NCBI RefSeq assembly: GCF_006716485.1
Contig: NZ_VFPD01000001.1
Span: forward strand, 272,760 to 336,759
Source of the DNA: Chryseobacterium aquifrigidense
GTDB taxonomy: Bacteria; Bacteroidota; Bacteroidia; Flavobacteriales; Weeksellaceae
Direction: 5' to 3'
DNA length: 64,000 nt
Shown here: positions 53,353 to 62,977 of the stretch, in pieces
Layout of the letters: each line of letters opens with the position of its first letter
How positions within the stretch are numbered: position 1 is the stretch's first letter
Translations under genes and position numbers: made by a program
Notes under the pieces: generated by a model
Seen by the model: only the letters and a program-made list of their open reading frames with translations
The model's database searches: none
What the model was told of the DNA's origin: nothing

Positions 53353-53648
53353 TTTATATATTTTCAATATTGATGAAAAATTTTAAATAGTTTTTTATGT
53401 TAAATAGAAAAATTTACTGAAGTCTATTTTAATTGTATGGTATTTAAGTATTTGATAATTAGAATTTTAATATTTTTCATCATATTGCGAAATAATTATT
53501 TAAATTAAATAAATGTTTAGTTTTGTTATGTTTTAATGGTGATTTTGGTTGTTTTCATGTAAAAAATTATGATAATTTTTAATATTTCGTCTAAAAATTA
53601 AATTAATATTTATACATTTACCGCCCAAACTATTATTATTACTATTTT
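53353..53648. other. AT-rich intergenic region upstream of the first modular T9SS gene
   Basis: No gene seen. A TACATTTA box about 35 bases before the ATG is one mismatch from the TAnnTTTG consensus and may be the promoter; no clear -33 element was found. Confidence 0.35.
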
Positions 53649-56600
53649 ATGAAGAAATTACTACTTTCGTGTTTAGCCTCCCTGAGTATGGGAGTCTATG
53701 CACAAACCAATGTTGCCAACTATACTTTTTCAAAAAGTACTGGGGTAGCTTACACCTCGATTACAGGAGGTACAAAATTATTTCCTACCGGAACCAATAC
53801 TACTTATGACAATGAAGTATCCGCGGCAATTCCTCTGTCTTCTCCTTTTAATTTCGGCGGCGTTTCTATGACTACATGTTATATAAGTGCTAATGGATTT
53901 ATAACTTTTGGAGCTGCCCCTTCAGGGACAAATTATACTCCAATGTCATCTTTAGGAACAACTACAGGAGCAATTTCCGCTTTTGGACAGGACGGAGGTT
54001 TCTCATCATCGGATGCAACACAGCCGCCTGGAAATCATGAAGTAAGATATGAGGATCTGGGAACTGAATTTGTTGTGCAGTGGCAGGATCATGCTAATTA
54101 TAGTAACCGATCTACCGAAAGATTGAACTTTCAGATCCGTCTGGTGTATGCTACAGGTGAAATCAAAATTATTTATGGAAACTGTACAGACCCGGGAACC
54201 AGTACTTCAAATAGTACTCCTCAGGTAGGAATAAGAGGAAACAGTACTACTTACGCATCCAATGTAAATTCTTTGATGATTGGAAATGTACCTAACGGAA
54301 CTACCTGTGATTGGTCTAAAGCAGTTACTGGTAGTGCTAATAACAGTACTATGCTTTTCTCCAGTACAACCAATGCAAACGTTAAAATTCCGGCTGGTTT
54401 ACAATATAAATGGACTCCCGGTACTCAGGCGCCTGTAAGAACTTTTGCTGCTGCAACCGCAATCACCAATAGTGCTGCAACTGTAAACTGGACTGCTCCA
54501 ACCGGGGCAACCGGCTATAATGTTCAGTATAGAGCAGTTGGAAGCTGCGATTGGACAGATCTTGTGGGCAATCCCGTTTCTGCTGCTTCTGCTACAATTA
54601 CAGGTCTTACTCAGAATACTGCCTACCAGGTTCAGGTACAGGCTTTAAATGGTGCGGTACAATCCGTGTATTCTCATATTCCAAATGCTGCCGGATCCGG
54701 AAGCGGATATGCGTCTGCAGGATCTTTTTCAACTACACCGAACTGTGCAAGTACAGTAACCGGCCTTTCTTCTGCTGCTCTGACTCCTGAATCTGCAACG
54801 ATAAGCTGGACGGCCTCAACAACACCTCCGGGTAATGGATATGAATATTATTATTCTACCAATTCAACTGCTCCGATTTCAACAGTTACTCCTTCGGGTT
54901 CTGTAGGTGCAGGGGTAACAACAGCTAACTTATCAGGTTTGACCCCTTCAACTCAGTATTACTATTGGGTGAGAGGAAACTGTAACGGAACAGATAAAGG
55001 GGTATGGTCAAGCTCGGCTAACTTTACAACATTAGGTCTTTGTCCTACAGTAACCGCTCCGGCTTCCAGCGCTACAGGAGTAAGTGTAACTCCTACCATT
55101 ACATGGAATGCCATAAATGGAGCTGCAGGATACAAACTAAAAGTCGGAACCACTTCAGGAGGAAATGATGTTCTAGATGTGGATATCGCGGGTGGAGCTA
55201 ATAATTCTTATGCAATCACTACACCTCTCAACTATGTTACTACATATTATTACTCTGTTACTGCGTATACTGCCAATATTGCAGGTCCTGCGACAGCATG
55301 TACAGTGAGGTCATTCCAGACAGTGTGTAGCTCAACTGGCTTACCATATACTTTAGATTTTGAAAGTGTTACTACTCCGGCTTTACCGACTTGTACAACA
55401 GTTATTAATAGCGGTTCCGGGAATTTATGGAAAACAGCAACTGCTCCAACCGGATTTACAGGGAAAGTGCTTAATTATTCATACAACAGTAGTAATGCAG
55501 CCAATACATGGTTTTTTACACAAGGTTTAAACCTTACAGCGGGCGTTAGCTATAGAATTAAATATAAATATGCAAACGCAACCGGTACAACACAATATCC
55601 TGAGAAAGTAAAAGTGGCGTACGGATCTTCTCCTGCAAGTTCGGCAATGACGAATACCATAGCAGATCATGGTAATATTACCGGTGGAACTGTTACAAAT
55701 ACTTTTACAGACTTTACCCCAAGCGCAACAGGAGTTTATTATATCGGATTCCAGGCATATTCTCTTGCAGATATGAATCAAATCTATGTTGATGATATCA
55801 ATATAGATGTTACTCCTACTTGTTCAGAGCCATCTGCTGTGACAGTTTCAGCGATTACAACTACTGGAGCAAGTGTTTCATGGACAGCTCCTGCCACAGT
55901 ACCTGGAAGTGGATATGAGTATTACTATTCTACAAGCAGTACAGCTCCTACCGCTTCTACAACAGCTTTGGGAACCAGTGCTACAACTTCAGCTCCTCTA
56001 TCCGGACTTTCTCCTTCCACTACCTATTATTTATGGGTGAGATCGGTTTGCAGTTCTTCTGATAAGAGTGCATGGAGTTCTACCGTTGCTGTTTTCAATA
56101 CACTTTGTGGAACAGTTATGGCACCTTTTGTTCAAAACTTTGACAATGGAGCAGCACCAAGCTGCTGGAACAATGTAAACCCTACAGCAACAGGTACGGA
56201 TGCGACTCTTTTCTGGAAATTTGCAGGAAGTGCAGATTATGGTGCAAGTCCGGCTAATAACCAAAAAGCAGCTGGTACCTATGCATGGGTGGATGCGAGT
56301 TCACCATATGCAGGAGCTGGTGTAAACACTGTACAATTAGTTACTCCTTCTGTAAATTTAACGGGATTAACTGCGCCAATTGTTTCTTTTGACTGGTTTA
56401 AAAACCATTCTACGTCAAGTGGTACTACAGTTTCCCCTTCTACTTATGATAATAATAAACTTACGGTAGAGGTAAATGATGGAAACGGTTGGGTAGTGAT
56501 CTTTAGTGATAATACCAACTTAAATCAATGGAGAACAGTTGCTGTTCCTTTAGCAGCTTCTTATATCGGAGCAACTATTCAGGTGAGGTTTACTGTAGAT

Positions 56601-56930
56601 AAAAATGTGAGTGGTAACGGATACTTCTATGATGATGTTCTTTTAGATAATGTGGAAGTAAAGCAGAACCCTAATTTGGCAACTTCTGAAACTGCAATAA
56701 AAGAGAATAAGCTTACTGTATATCCTAATCCGTTTACAGATAGATTAACGATCTCTGATGTATCCAAAGTACAATCTGTTTCAATTGTTGATGTTTCCGG
56801 AAGATTGATTAAAACAATAGAAAAACCTTCTTCTGAACTTCAGTTGAGAGATCTTAAAGAAGGATTGTATTTAGTAATCCTGAATATGAAAGACGGATCT
56901 AAACAAACCGTTAAAGCAATTAAAAGATAA
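53649..56930 (+). CDS. Large modular surface protein with fibronectin type III and adhesin-like domains, T9SS cargo
   Basis: 1093 residues: signal peptide (1-19), an N-terminal beta-sandwich domain (to ~250), several fibronectin type III domains (about 262-365, 368-460, 745-835) and an Ig-like domain (462-555). A cleaved-adhesin-like domain sits between (about 560-740, LPYTLDFESV ... IYVDDINIDV) and a MAM-like domain lies at about 840-1010 (MAPFVQNFDNG ... YDDVLLDNVEV). A T9SS type A domain ends the protein (YPNPFTD ... KQTVKAIKR). It is exported and probably surface-attached, for adhesion or polymer binding. A paralogue with shared modules follows 173 bases downstream. Confidence 0.9.
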   Translation: MKKLLLSCLASLSMGVYAQTNVANYTFSKSTGVAYTSITGGTKLFPTGTNTTYDNEVSAAIPLSSPFNFGGVSMTTCYISANGFITFGAAPSGTNYTPMSSLGTTTGAISAFGQDGGFSSSDATQPPGNHEVRYEDLGTEFVVQWQDHANYSNRSTERLNFQIRLVYATGEIKIIYGNCTDPGTSTSNSTPQVGIRGNSTTYASNVNSLMIGNVPNGTTCDWSKAVTGSANNSTMLFSSTTNANVKIPAGLQYKWTPGTQAPVRTFAAATAITNSAATVNWTAPTGATGYNVQYRAVGSCDWTDLVGNPVSAASATITGLTQNTAYQVQVQALNGAVQSVYSHIPNAAGSGSGYASAGSFSTTPNCASTVTGLSSAALTPESATISWTASTTPPGNGYEYYYSTNSTAPISTVTPSGSVGAGVTTANLSGLTPSTQYYYWVRGNCNGTDKGVWSSSANFTTLGLCPTVTAPASSATGVSVTPTITWNAINGAAGYKLKVGTTSGGNDVLDVDIAGGANNSYAITTPLNYVTTYYYSVTAYTANIAGPATACTVRSFQTVCSSTGLPYTLDFESVTTPALPTCTTVINSGSGNLWKTATAPTGFTGKVLNYSYNSSNAANTWFFTQGLNLTAGVSYRIKYKYANATGTTQYPEKVKVAYGSSPASSAMTNTIADHGNITGGTVTNTFTDFTPSATGVYYIGFQAYSLADMNQIYVDDINIDVTPTCSEPSAVTVSAITTTGASVSWTAPATVPGSGYEYYYSTSSTAPTASTTALGTSATTSAPLSGLSPSTTYYLWVRSVCSSSDKSAWSSTVAVFNTLCGTVMAPFVQNFDNGAAPSCWNNVNPTATGTDATLFWKFAGSADYGASPANNQKAAGTYAWVDASSPYAGAGVNTVQLVTPSVNLTGLTAPIVSFDWFKNHSTSSGTTVSPSTYDNNKLTVEVNDGNGWVVIFSDNTNLNQWRTVAVPLAASYIGATIQVRFTVDKNVSGNGYFYDDVLLDNVEVKQNPNLATSETAIKENKLTVYPNPFTDRLTISDVSKVQSVSIVDVSGRLIKTIEKPSSELQLRDLKEGLYLVILNMKDGSKQTVKAIKR

Positions 56931-56955
56931 AATAATTTCTTACTAATAATGAGAG

Positions 56956-56990
56956 AGAGACTGTTCAATTTGAGCAGTCTCTTTTTTTTA
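56956..56990 (+). terminator. Terminator of the first modular T9SS gene
   Basis: Inverted repeat agagactg...cagtctct (outer 13-base arms at 56956-56968 and 56970-56982, one G-T pair) followed by a T-run. Confidence 0.75.
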
Positions 56991-57075
56991 CAGACAGAAT
57001 TATCTTTTGTTGAAAGAAAATTTATATTTGTTGTCATATGATGAAAAAAATATTTTTTTTATTGCTGATTTTCAC

Positions 57076-57083
57076 TAGATTTG
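57076..57083 (+). promoter_or_regulatory. -7 box (TAGATTTG) of the second modular T9SS gene
   Basis: An exact TAnnTTTG match, 20 bases before the ATG at 57104. A second exact box (TATATTTG, 57023-57030) lies further upstream. Confidence 0.4.
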
Positions 57084-57103
57084 AGTAACTAATATTGATT
57101 TAT

Positions 57104-59428
57104 ATGAAAAATTTTTTACTCGTTGGTTTGTTAATGACTGGCTTTTTATCCTCTGCGCAGACGTATTGTACCCCTGCGTTTGCCAGTGGCTGTAGTGGTG
57201 GGGATATGATAGATACTTTTGCAATTCCGGGTGCCGGATTTGATCATTCTAATACAGGATGTTCCGCTAACTCATATGGAGATTATACTTCTATGACGAT
57301 CAACCTTAGTGCAGGTTTAAGTTATGATTTTAGCGTTAAACATGATTATAGTGATCAGAATGTCCGTATCTGGATAGATTTTAATAATGACGGAACTTTT
57401 GATGATGCAGCTCCTGAGCTGGTAGCTTCTGCAAGTAGTACTCTTGTGGGGGCAAACAATATTACTGCGGGACTAATAACAATTCCTTCTACCGTTACTC
57501 CTGGTACTTACAGGATGAGAGTAGGAGACAGATTCTCCGGAGATCCTATTCCGTGTAATACAGATGGGTATGGAGAAGCTCATGATTATACGGTAGTAAT
57601 CGGTGCGGTTCCAACGTGTTTTGCACCTTCTGCTTTAACGGTATCTGCTATTACTGCCAATTCTGCCCAGGTAGGGTGGACGGCTCCTGCTTCTGCACCG
57701 GGAAGCGGCTATGAATATTATTATTCCACTTCCAGTACGTATCCTACTGCTGCTACAGTGGTTTCCGGGACAAGCAGTGGATTAACTGCCAATCTGCCTT
57801 CACTTGCTCCAGCTACTATTTACCATGTGTGGGTGCGTTCTGCATGCAGTTCTTCCAATAAGAGTGCATGGTCTCAAATGGCAACATTTATGACGTCATG
57901 TGTTGCTGTGGGAGTGCCATACGCATTGGATTTTGAAAGTATAACGCCGCCTGATATGCCAAGTTGTACCTCAGTACTTAATGATGGTGCAGGAAATATT
58001 TGGGAGACAGGTGATCTGGATGCACAGGGATTCACCGGAAATGTTCTTCAATATTCTTACGACTATGCCGATAATGCTGATACGTGGTTTTTCACCAACG
58101 GTATTAATCTTACTGCAGGAGTGACCTACAGAATAAAATATAAATATGCCAACGCAGAAGGAACTGTATATGCTGAAAAGCTTAAAGTGGCCTATGGGAC
58201 TTCTGCTACTTCAGCGGGAATGACCAATACTTTAGCAGACCACTCGAATATTGTTATCAGTACTGCAACAAGTGCTTTTGTAAACTTTACTCCAACAACT
58301 ACAGGGGTTTATTATTTTGGATTCCAGGCCTATTCTGAGGCCAATATGAATAAATTATATGTTGATGATATTAATATAGATGTAGCTCCGGCTTGTAGTG
58401 AACCTAATGCATTAGCTATTTCAAATATTACTGCTGCGGGAGCTACGGTTTCCTGGGCAGCTGCCAGTCCTGTACCAGCAAGCGGATATGATATTTATTA
58501 CAGCACAACCAATACAGCACCTACAGCAACAAGCACACCTAATTTTACAGGAGTTACAGCAACCACTTATAATATTCCTGGTTTAGCTGCTTCTACTGCT
58601 TATTATGTGTGGGTAAGATCTGCATGTAGTGCAACAAGTAAAAGTATATGGAGTGATCATGCTACCTTTACCACATTGTGTTCAAGCGCGAATCTTCCTT
58701 ATACTATAGATTTTGAAAATGTGACTGTTCCGGATCTGCCTGGTTGTACAATGAATGTTAATGCTGGAACTGGAAATGATTGGGAAACCACGGATCCTCC
58801 TTCTGATAGTCAGGGATTCACTACCAATGTGTTGAAATATCAGTATAACTCTTCCAATTCCGGTAATGCATGGTTCTTTACACAGGGACTGAACTTAACA
58901 GCAGGAGTACAGTATACAATCAGTTATAAATATGGTAATAATTCATCAACCTATGTTGAAAAATTAAAAGTTGCCTATGGAACTTCAGCAGATGCAGCTG
59001 CTATGACAGGTTCTATCGCAGATTACCCGTCAATCAATGATGAAACTGCCCATACAGAATCTATAACGTTTACCGTTCCTGCAACAGGCGTGTATTTCTT
59101 CGGATTTAATGCTTATTCGGATCCGGATCAGTATAATCTGTATATTGATGATATCAGTATTAACAATGCTAACCTGGCAACATCTGAGGTGGCGATAGCG
59201 AAAAATAATATTCAGGTGTATCCTAATCCATTTACGGATGTATTGAATATCTCGGATGTGAAGAATGTAAAAAATGTATCTGTGACAGATGCTACAGGAA
59301 GATTAGTCAAAACAGTCATCAACCCGGAATCTACGATCCATTTAAGAGAGTTAATGCAGGGAGTTTATTTGGTAACACTTGAAATGAAAGACGGATCTAA
59401 GCAGACGATCAAAGTCATTAAAAAATAA
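57104..59428 (+). CDS. GEVED/fibronectin III/adhesin-like modular surface protein, T9SS cargo
   Basis: 774 residues from the ATG at 57104. After the signal peptide (about 1-19) comes a GEVED-type domain (about 25-165: DQNVRIWIDFNNDGTFDD, ending GEAHDYTVVI). Then fibronectin III and cleaved-adhesin-like modules alternate: FnIII 170-262, adhesin-like 263-425, FnIII 428-520, adhesin-like 521-690. A T9SS type A domain closes it (YPNPFTDVL ... KQTIKVIKK). The adhesin-like module (LDFES..., TWFFTNGINLTAGVTYRIKY, LYVDDINIDV) is clearly homologous to the one in the upstream gene. A likely surface adhesin. Confidence 0.9.
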   Translation: MKNFLLVGLLMTGFLSSAQTYCTPAFASGCSGGDMIDTFAIPGAGFDHSNTGCSANSYGDYTSMTINLSAGLSYDFSVKHDYSDQNVRIWIDFNNDGTFDDAAPELVASASSTLVGANNITAGLITIPSTVTPGTYRMRVGDRFSGDPIPCNTDGYGEAHDYTVVIGAVPTCFAPSALTVSAITANSAQVGWTAPASAPGSGYEYYYSTSSTYPTAATVVSGTSSGLTANLPSLAPATIYHVWVRSACSSSNKSAWSQMATFMTSCVAVGVPYALDFESITPPDMPSCTSVLNDGAGNIWETGDLDAQGFTGNVLQYSYDYADNADTWFFTNGINLTAGVTYRIKYKYANAEGTVYAEKLKVAYGTSATSAGMTNTLADHSNIVISTATSAFVNFTPTTTGVYYFGFQAYSEANMNKLYVDDINIDVAPACSEPNALAISNITAAGATVSWAAASPVPASGYDIYYSTTNTAPTATSTPNFTGVTATTYNIPGLAASTAYYVWVRSACSATSKSIWSDHATFTTLCSSANLPYTIDFENVTVPDLPGCTMNVNAGTGNDWETTDPPSDSQGFTTNVLKYQYNSSNSGNAWFFTQGLNLTAGVQYTISYKYGNNSSTYVEKLKVAYGTSADAAAMTGSIADYPSINDETAHTESITFTVPATGVYFFGFNAYSDPDQYNLYIDDISINNANLATSEVAIAKNNIQVYPNPFTDVLNISDVKNVKNVSVTDATGRLVKTVINPESTIHLRELMQGVYLVTLEMKDGSKQTIKVIKK

Positions 59429-59451
59429 TTCATCATTTAAATAAAAAAAGG

Positions 59452-59480
59452 AAGGCGGGTCATCGATGATCCGTCTTTTT
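59452..59480 (+). terminator. Terminator of the second modular T9SS gene
   Basis: An imperfect inverted repeat (aaggcgggtcatc with gatgatccgtctt, two G-T pairs) followed by a long T-run. Confidence 0.7.
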
Positions 59481-59618
59481 TTATGGAGATTGAATACAAT
59501 TTGATTTAAAAGGAGGTATGAAAAAAGATGAGCGAAATATTCACTCATCTTTTTAATTTTGTCGTATAGTTCTTTTTTGATTAGAAATGATTTTCCATCA
59601 CTCATTACTCATTACTCA
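59481..59618. repeat. AT-rich gap ending in ATTACTC direct repeats
   Basis: No gene seen. Bases 59598-59627 carry tandem CATTACT units like those before the start codon at 9822; here they run into the stop codon of the small gene at 59619. Confidence 0.4.
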
Positions 59619-59777
59619 TTACTTATTTGGTACAGGCTGTATTTCTCCTTTATTCATAAGGTCAAAAACAGTAGGGAAGAACATTACTAATATAAAGTAG
59701 ATAATGATCATCAGTACGATAAGTGCAAAAAGAATAATCACTAAGCTATTGGGTCTGTTTTTCTTTTTTGGTTCCAT
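59619..59777 (-). CDS. 52-residue single-pass membrane microprotein
   Basis: ATG at 59777, stop TAA at 59619-59621. A basic N-terminus (MEPKKKNRPNS) is followed by one long hydrophobic helix (about 12-34, LVIILFALIVLMIIIYFILV) and a short polar tail ending VPNK. The charge pattern predicts N-in topology. It starts 43 bases after the stop of the K+ channel gene on the same strand, so it is probably the second gene of that operon and may be an accessory subunit. That role is inference; I do not recognise a family. Confidence 0.65.
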   Translation of the reverse strand: MEPKKKNRPNSLVIILFALIVLMIIIYFILVMFFPTVFDLMNKGEIQPVPNK

Positions 59778-59820
59778 GATTTTGTGGTATTTGGTGATTA
59801 AATTTTGTTTATACCAGATA

Positions 59821-60648
59821 TTAAGCTAATTTCTTGCCACATTTCTTACAATACCTTGCGTCATCATCAATGTCTTCATTACCACAGCGTTCACATATCA
59901 ATTCCAGATTTTGTCTTTTGTTTCTCATTTCCGCTGTTACAATACCGGTAGGAACCGCAATGATGGAATAACCTGCCAGCATCAGAACAACAGCGAAAAA
60001 CTTCCCTAGCGGTGTAATAGGCGATACATCACCATATCCCACAGTAGTTACTGTAACAACCGCCCAGTAAATAGATTGTGGTATTGTTTCAAAACCCTGC
60101 CTTCCGCCTTCTACCATAAACATAAGTGAGCCTACAATAACCGAGAAAATGATCAGGAACAACAGGAAGATGTAAATTTTTCTTGAACTGTTTTTTAAAG
60201 CTCTTACAATTAAATATCCATCGTTCATAAAATCCAGCAAATTGAAAATCCTGAAGATTCTCAACATTCTCAGCATCCTGAAAATCAGGAAATACTTAGT
60301 AATGGGAAAGAAAAAACTAAGGAAGAAAGGAACAAGAGCCAGAAAATCAATAATTCCGAAAAAACTGAATATATAACTCCGTTTATTCTTTACCACTGCA
60401 ATACGCATAGAATATTCAACGGTGAAGAAAATTGAGATCACCCATTCAAGAATCAGAAAGGTATAATGGAATCTTTTATCAAGCTTAGGTACACTTTCCA
60501 TCATAATGATAGCCGTACTTGCAAGAATTAACGACAATAATATGATATCGAACAGTTTTCCAAGCTTCGTATCGGAGCGATAAATTATCCGGTAAAGGAA
60601 TCTTTTCCAAAGAGTGTCCTCAGGAATCAGATTATGTTCTCTTTCCAT
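59821..60648 (-). CDS. Voltage-gated-type K+ channel with C-terminal zinc ribbon
   Basis: 275 residues of the six-helix ion-channel family. S1-S4 occupy about 33-138, with a voltage-sensor-like S4 carrying arginines at 124, 127, 130 and 133. S5 is at about 158-178, the pore helix and selectivity filter TVGYGD at 202-207, and S6 at about 215-240. TVGYGD is diagnostic of K+ selectivity. The cytoplasmic tail ends with C252-x2-C255 and C267-x2-C270, a compact zinc ribbon. This could sense metal or redox state or mediate assembly (inference). A 52-residue membrane protein is encoded immediately downstream. Confidence 0.92.
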   Translation of the reverse strand: MEREHNLIPEDTLWKRFLYRIIYRSDTKLGKLFDIILLSLILASTAIIMMESVPKLDKRFHYTFLILEWVISIFFTVEYSMRIAVVKNKRSYIFSFFGIIDFLALVPFFLSFFFPITKYFLIFRMLRMLRIFRIFNLLDFMNDGYLIVRALKNSSRKIYIFLLFLIIFSVIVGSLMFMVEGGRQGFETIPQSIYWAVVTVTTVGYGDVSPITPLGKFFAVVLMLAGYSIIAVPTGIVTAEMRNKRQNLELICERCGNEDIDDDARYCKKCGKKLA

Positions 60649-60898
60649 TTATATGGGGTTATTTCACAGCGAAGTTAATAATTTATATAAAGTATACGGT
60701 AAATATATGATTGTTAAAAGAATCTCGCAAATGTTAATGAAAAATCTATCATTTAAAAGTGAATTATTTTATATTAATTATATGATTTTCAATGTATTAT
60801 ATTAAGTAAAATACGAATAAAATATGACATATAAAAATGTTTTTTTTAACATTTTTAATCATCAAGTTTGTAATTTTATTCTACAAAAGCTTTATATC

Positions 60899-61747
60899 AT
60901 GAGAAAAATTTTAACCTTGTTTATTCTGTTTTTCATAAGCAGTTTTGTGTATGCTCAGGTTGGGATTAATACTTCAGCACCGAACGGAGCTTCAGTACTG
61001 GATATAGTGTCCAACCAGAAAGGAATTCTTATTCCTCGTCTTACTGATACGGACCGGGATAACAACCTGGCTGATAATGACGTTTCCACAGTACCTCCTG
61101 CAGGTGTAGTAAACACTAACCTTACTGCAGGAACCCTTATTTTTAATACGACAACGAATAACTTCCAGTACTGGGATGGTACCCTCTGGAGACAGCTTTT
61201 TGTTCCCACATCTTCTCAGGCTGGTAACGACGGTGTCGTTAAAGTAAATTCTGGAAACGCAAATGTAAAACCCTCATTCAGTTTAAGTGCTGCAGGCAGC
61301 GGCTATGGACCAAGACAACAGGTGCTTTATAACGCTCCGTTAGTCTTTGCTGCAAGCCCTACCACAAGCTGGCCGGAAACAACCGTTCCCTTTCCAGGTG
61401 TTACCAGCAATATCTATATCGCAGCCACCGGTAAATGGAGAGAAAATGAAATTAACGGGCAGGTTCATTTTTGGAGAGCAATCGCTACAATCACTCCAGG
61501 TTCCAACTCTTCAGGATCCATAAAAGCTACTTTTAAAAATCCCGATTCCGGTTTTGAAATCAATTCTATCCAGTTGGTTCCAAGCGGCTCCAGTGGAACA
61601 GGTAACATTCTTACCTTTTATTTCTATACCATTGCGGACCCTGCGAGTCTTGATCCGGGAAAAGGCTATCAGCTTTTTATGGAATCCGATATCAACTGTG
61701 GCGTAGTAGTAGATTCCTTTACAAGAGTATCACTTTTCAAAGATTAA
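60899..61747 (+). CDS. Secreted surface protein with a VGINT-type N-terminus, unknown function
   Basis: 282 residues from the ATG at 60899 (MRKILTLFILFFISSFVYAQ is the signal peptide; 25 upstream codons are AT-rich leader). The mature start QVGINTSAPNGASVLDI and the later LIFNTTTNNFQYWDGTLWRQL segment are typical of abundant Flavobacteriia extracellular proteins of undefined role. The remaining ~170 residues are beta-rich and Gly/Ser/Thr-rich with no recognised domain. There is no T9SS sorting domain. A terminator follows, so it is likely monocistronic. Confidence 0.75.
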   Translation: MRKILTLFILFFISSFVYAQVGINTSAPNGASVLDIVSNQKGILIPRLTDTDRDNNLADNDVSTVPPAGVVNTNLTAGTLIFNTTTNNFQYWDGTLWRQLFVPTSSQAGNDGVVKVNSGNANVKPSFSLSAAGSGYGPRQQVLYNAPLVFAASPTTSWPETTVPFPGVTSNIYIAATGKWRENEINGQVHFWRAIATITPGSNSSGSIKATFKNPDSGFEINSIQLVPSGSSGTGNILTFYFYTIADPASLDPGKGYQLFMESDINCGVVVDSFTRVSLFKD

Positions 61748-61779
61748 CAGTCTATTTAGTTCTTTTTAATATCAAAATG

Positions 61780-61808
61780 AAACCGGTTGAAGAAAGCCGG
61801 TTTTTTTA
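61780..61808 (+). terminator. Terminator of the VGINT-type protein gene
   Basis: Stem aaaccgg/ccggttt (61780-61786 with 61797-61803), 10-base loop, T-run. Confidence 0.75.
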
Positions 61809-61877
61809 TTGCTGCAGAAATTTTTTAGAAATTTTGGTAAAATTAATATCTTCGCTGTAACCGTAAAATATAAATTA

Positions 61878-62975
61878 ATGAAGCTAAAAACTGTAATTGC
61901 AAAGATTGAGGAGGAGATCAGCATCAGACAGGCAGAAGATTTTGATAATGTAGGATTGTTGTGTGGTGTTTATGACCGTGATGTATCAGGAATTCTGGTT
62001 TGCCATGATGCGCTGGAAAATGTAGTAGATGAGGCCATTGAGAGAAACTGTAATCTGATTGTATGTTTTCATCCCATCATATTTTCCGGACTAAAATCTT
62101 TAACAGGGAAGAACTATGTAGAGAGAGCTGTTTTAAAAGCTATTGAAAACAAAGTAGCCATCTATGCCATCCACACTGCGTTTGATAATGATTTCTATGG
62201 GGTGAACTACGGTATATGCAGTCAGTTGGGACTAAAGAATATGAAGATTCTTCAGCCGAAGGAAAATAATTTAAAACAGTTGACTGTTTTTGTTCCCGGA
62301 GAGTATTCAGAAAAAGTGAAAGAAGCCATGTTCTCAGCCGGAGCAGGAAATATTGGATTTTATGATGAGTGCAGTTTTACAGTGAATGGTAACGGAACAT
62401 TCACGCCTAAAGAAGGCTCAAATCCGTTTTCAGGACAGCAGGGAATTCGCGAAAATGCAGATGAAGATATGATCTCTGTGATTTTTGAAGGGTTTAAAAA
62501 AGGACAGATTGTGGGAGCCATGAAGGCAGCACATCCGTACGAAGAGGTAGCCTATCAGGTTTATAATCTGGATAATAAAAATCATCATGCCGGATTAGGA
62601 ATGTATGGTGATCTGGAAGAGGAAATGGATGAAAAAGATTTCCTTGGGTTTGTAAAAGAAAAATTTGGTCTGGAGGTGATAAAACATTCCTCTTTTAACA
62701 ATAAAAAAATCAAAAGAGTAGGGGTTTTGGGAGGTTCCGGGGCAAGTGGAATAAGATCTGCAGCTGCAAGAAAATGTGATGCTTACCTTACCGGAGATCT
62801 TAAATATCACGACTATTTTCTGGCTGAGTCTAAAATGCTGATCTGTGATATAGGACATTATGAATCGGAACAATTGGTTACCCAACAATTATTTGAAATT
62901 TTATCACAAAAATTTAGTACATTTGCAATTTCAAAATCTATTGAAAAAACAAACCCAGTAAATTATTTCATTTAA
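61878..62975 (+). CDS. Nif3-like dinuclear metal centre protein
   Basis: 365 residues from the ATG at 61878. Metal-site segments of the Nif3/YqfO family are present: CFHPIIFSGLKS (about 62-73), the TAFDND motif near 100, GDLKYHDY (about 305-312) and IGHYESE (about 324-330). A central insert (about 130-235), with AAHPYEEVAYQVY, is the YqfO-type CutA1-like domain. Members form toroidal hexamers with two metal ions per subunit and are linked to GTP cyclohydrolase I type 2; their cellular role is uncertain. The next gene starts 2 bases after its stop, a conserved pairing in this group. Confidence 0.92.
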   Translation: MKLKTVIAKIEEEISIRQAEDFDNVGLLCGVYDRDVSGILVCHDALENVVDEAIERNCNLIVCFHPIIFSGLKSLTGKNYVERAVLKAIENKVAIYAIHTAFDNDFYGVNYGICSQLGLKNMKILQPKENNLKQLTVFVPGEYSEKVKEAMFSAGAGNIGFYDECSFTVNGNGTFTPKEGSNPFSGQQGIRENADEDMISVIFEGFKKGQIVGAMKAAHPYEEVAYQVYNLDNKNHHAGLGMYGDLEEEMDEKDFLGFVKEKFGLEVIKHSSFNNKKIKRVGVLGGSGASGIRSAAARKCDAYLTGDLKYHDYFLAESKMLICDIGHYESEQLVTQQLFEILSQKFSTFAISKSIEKTNPVNYFI

Positions 62976-62977
62976 AT

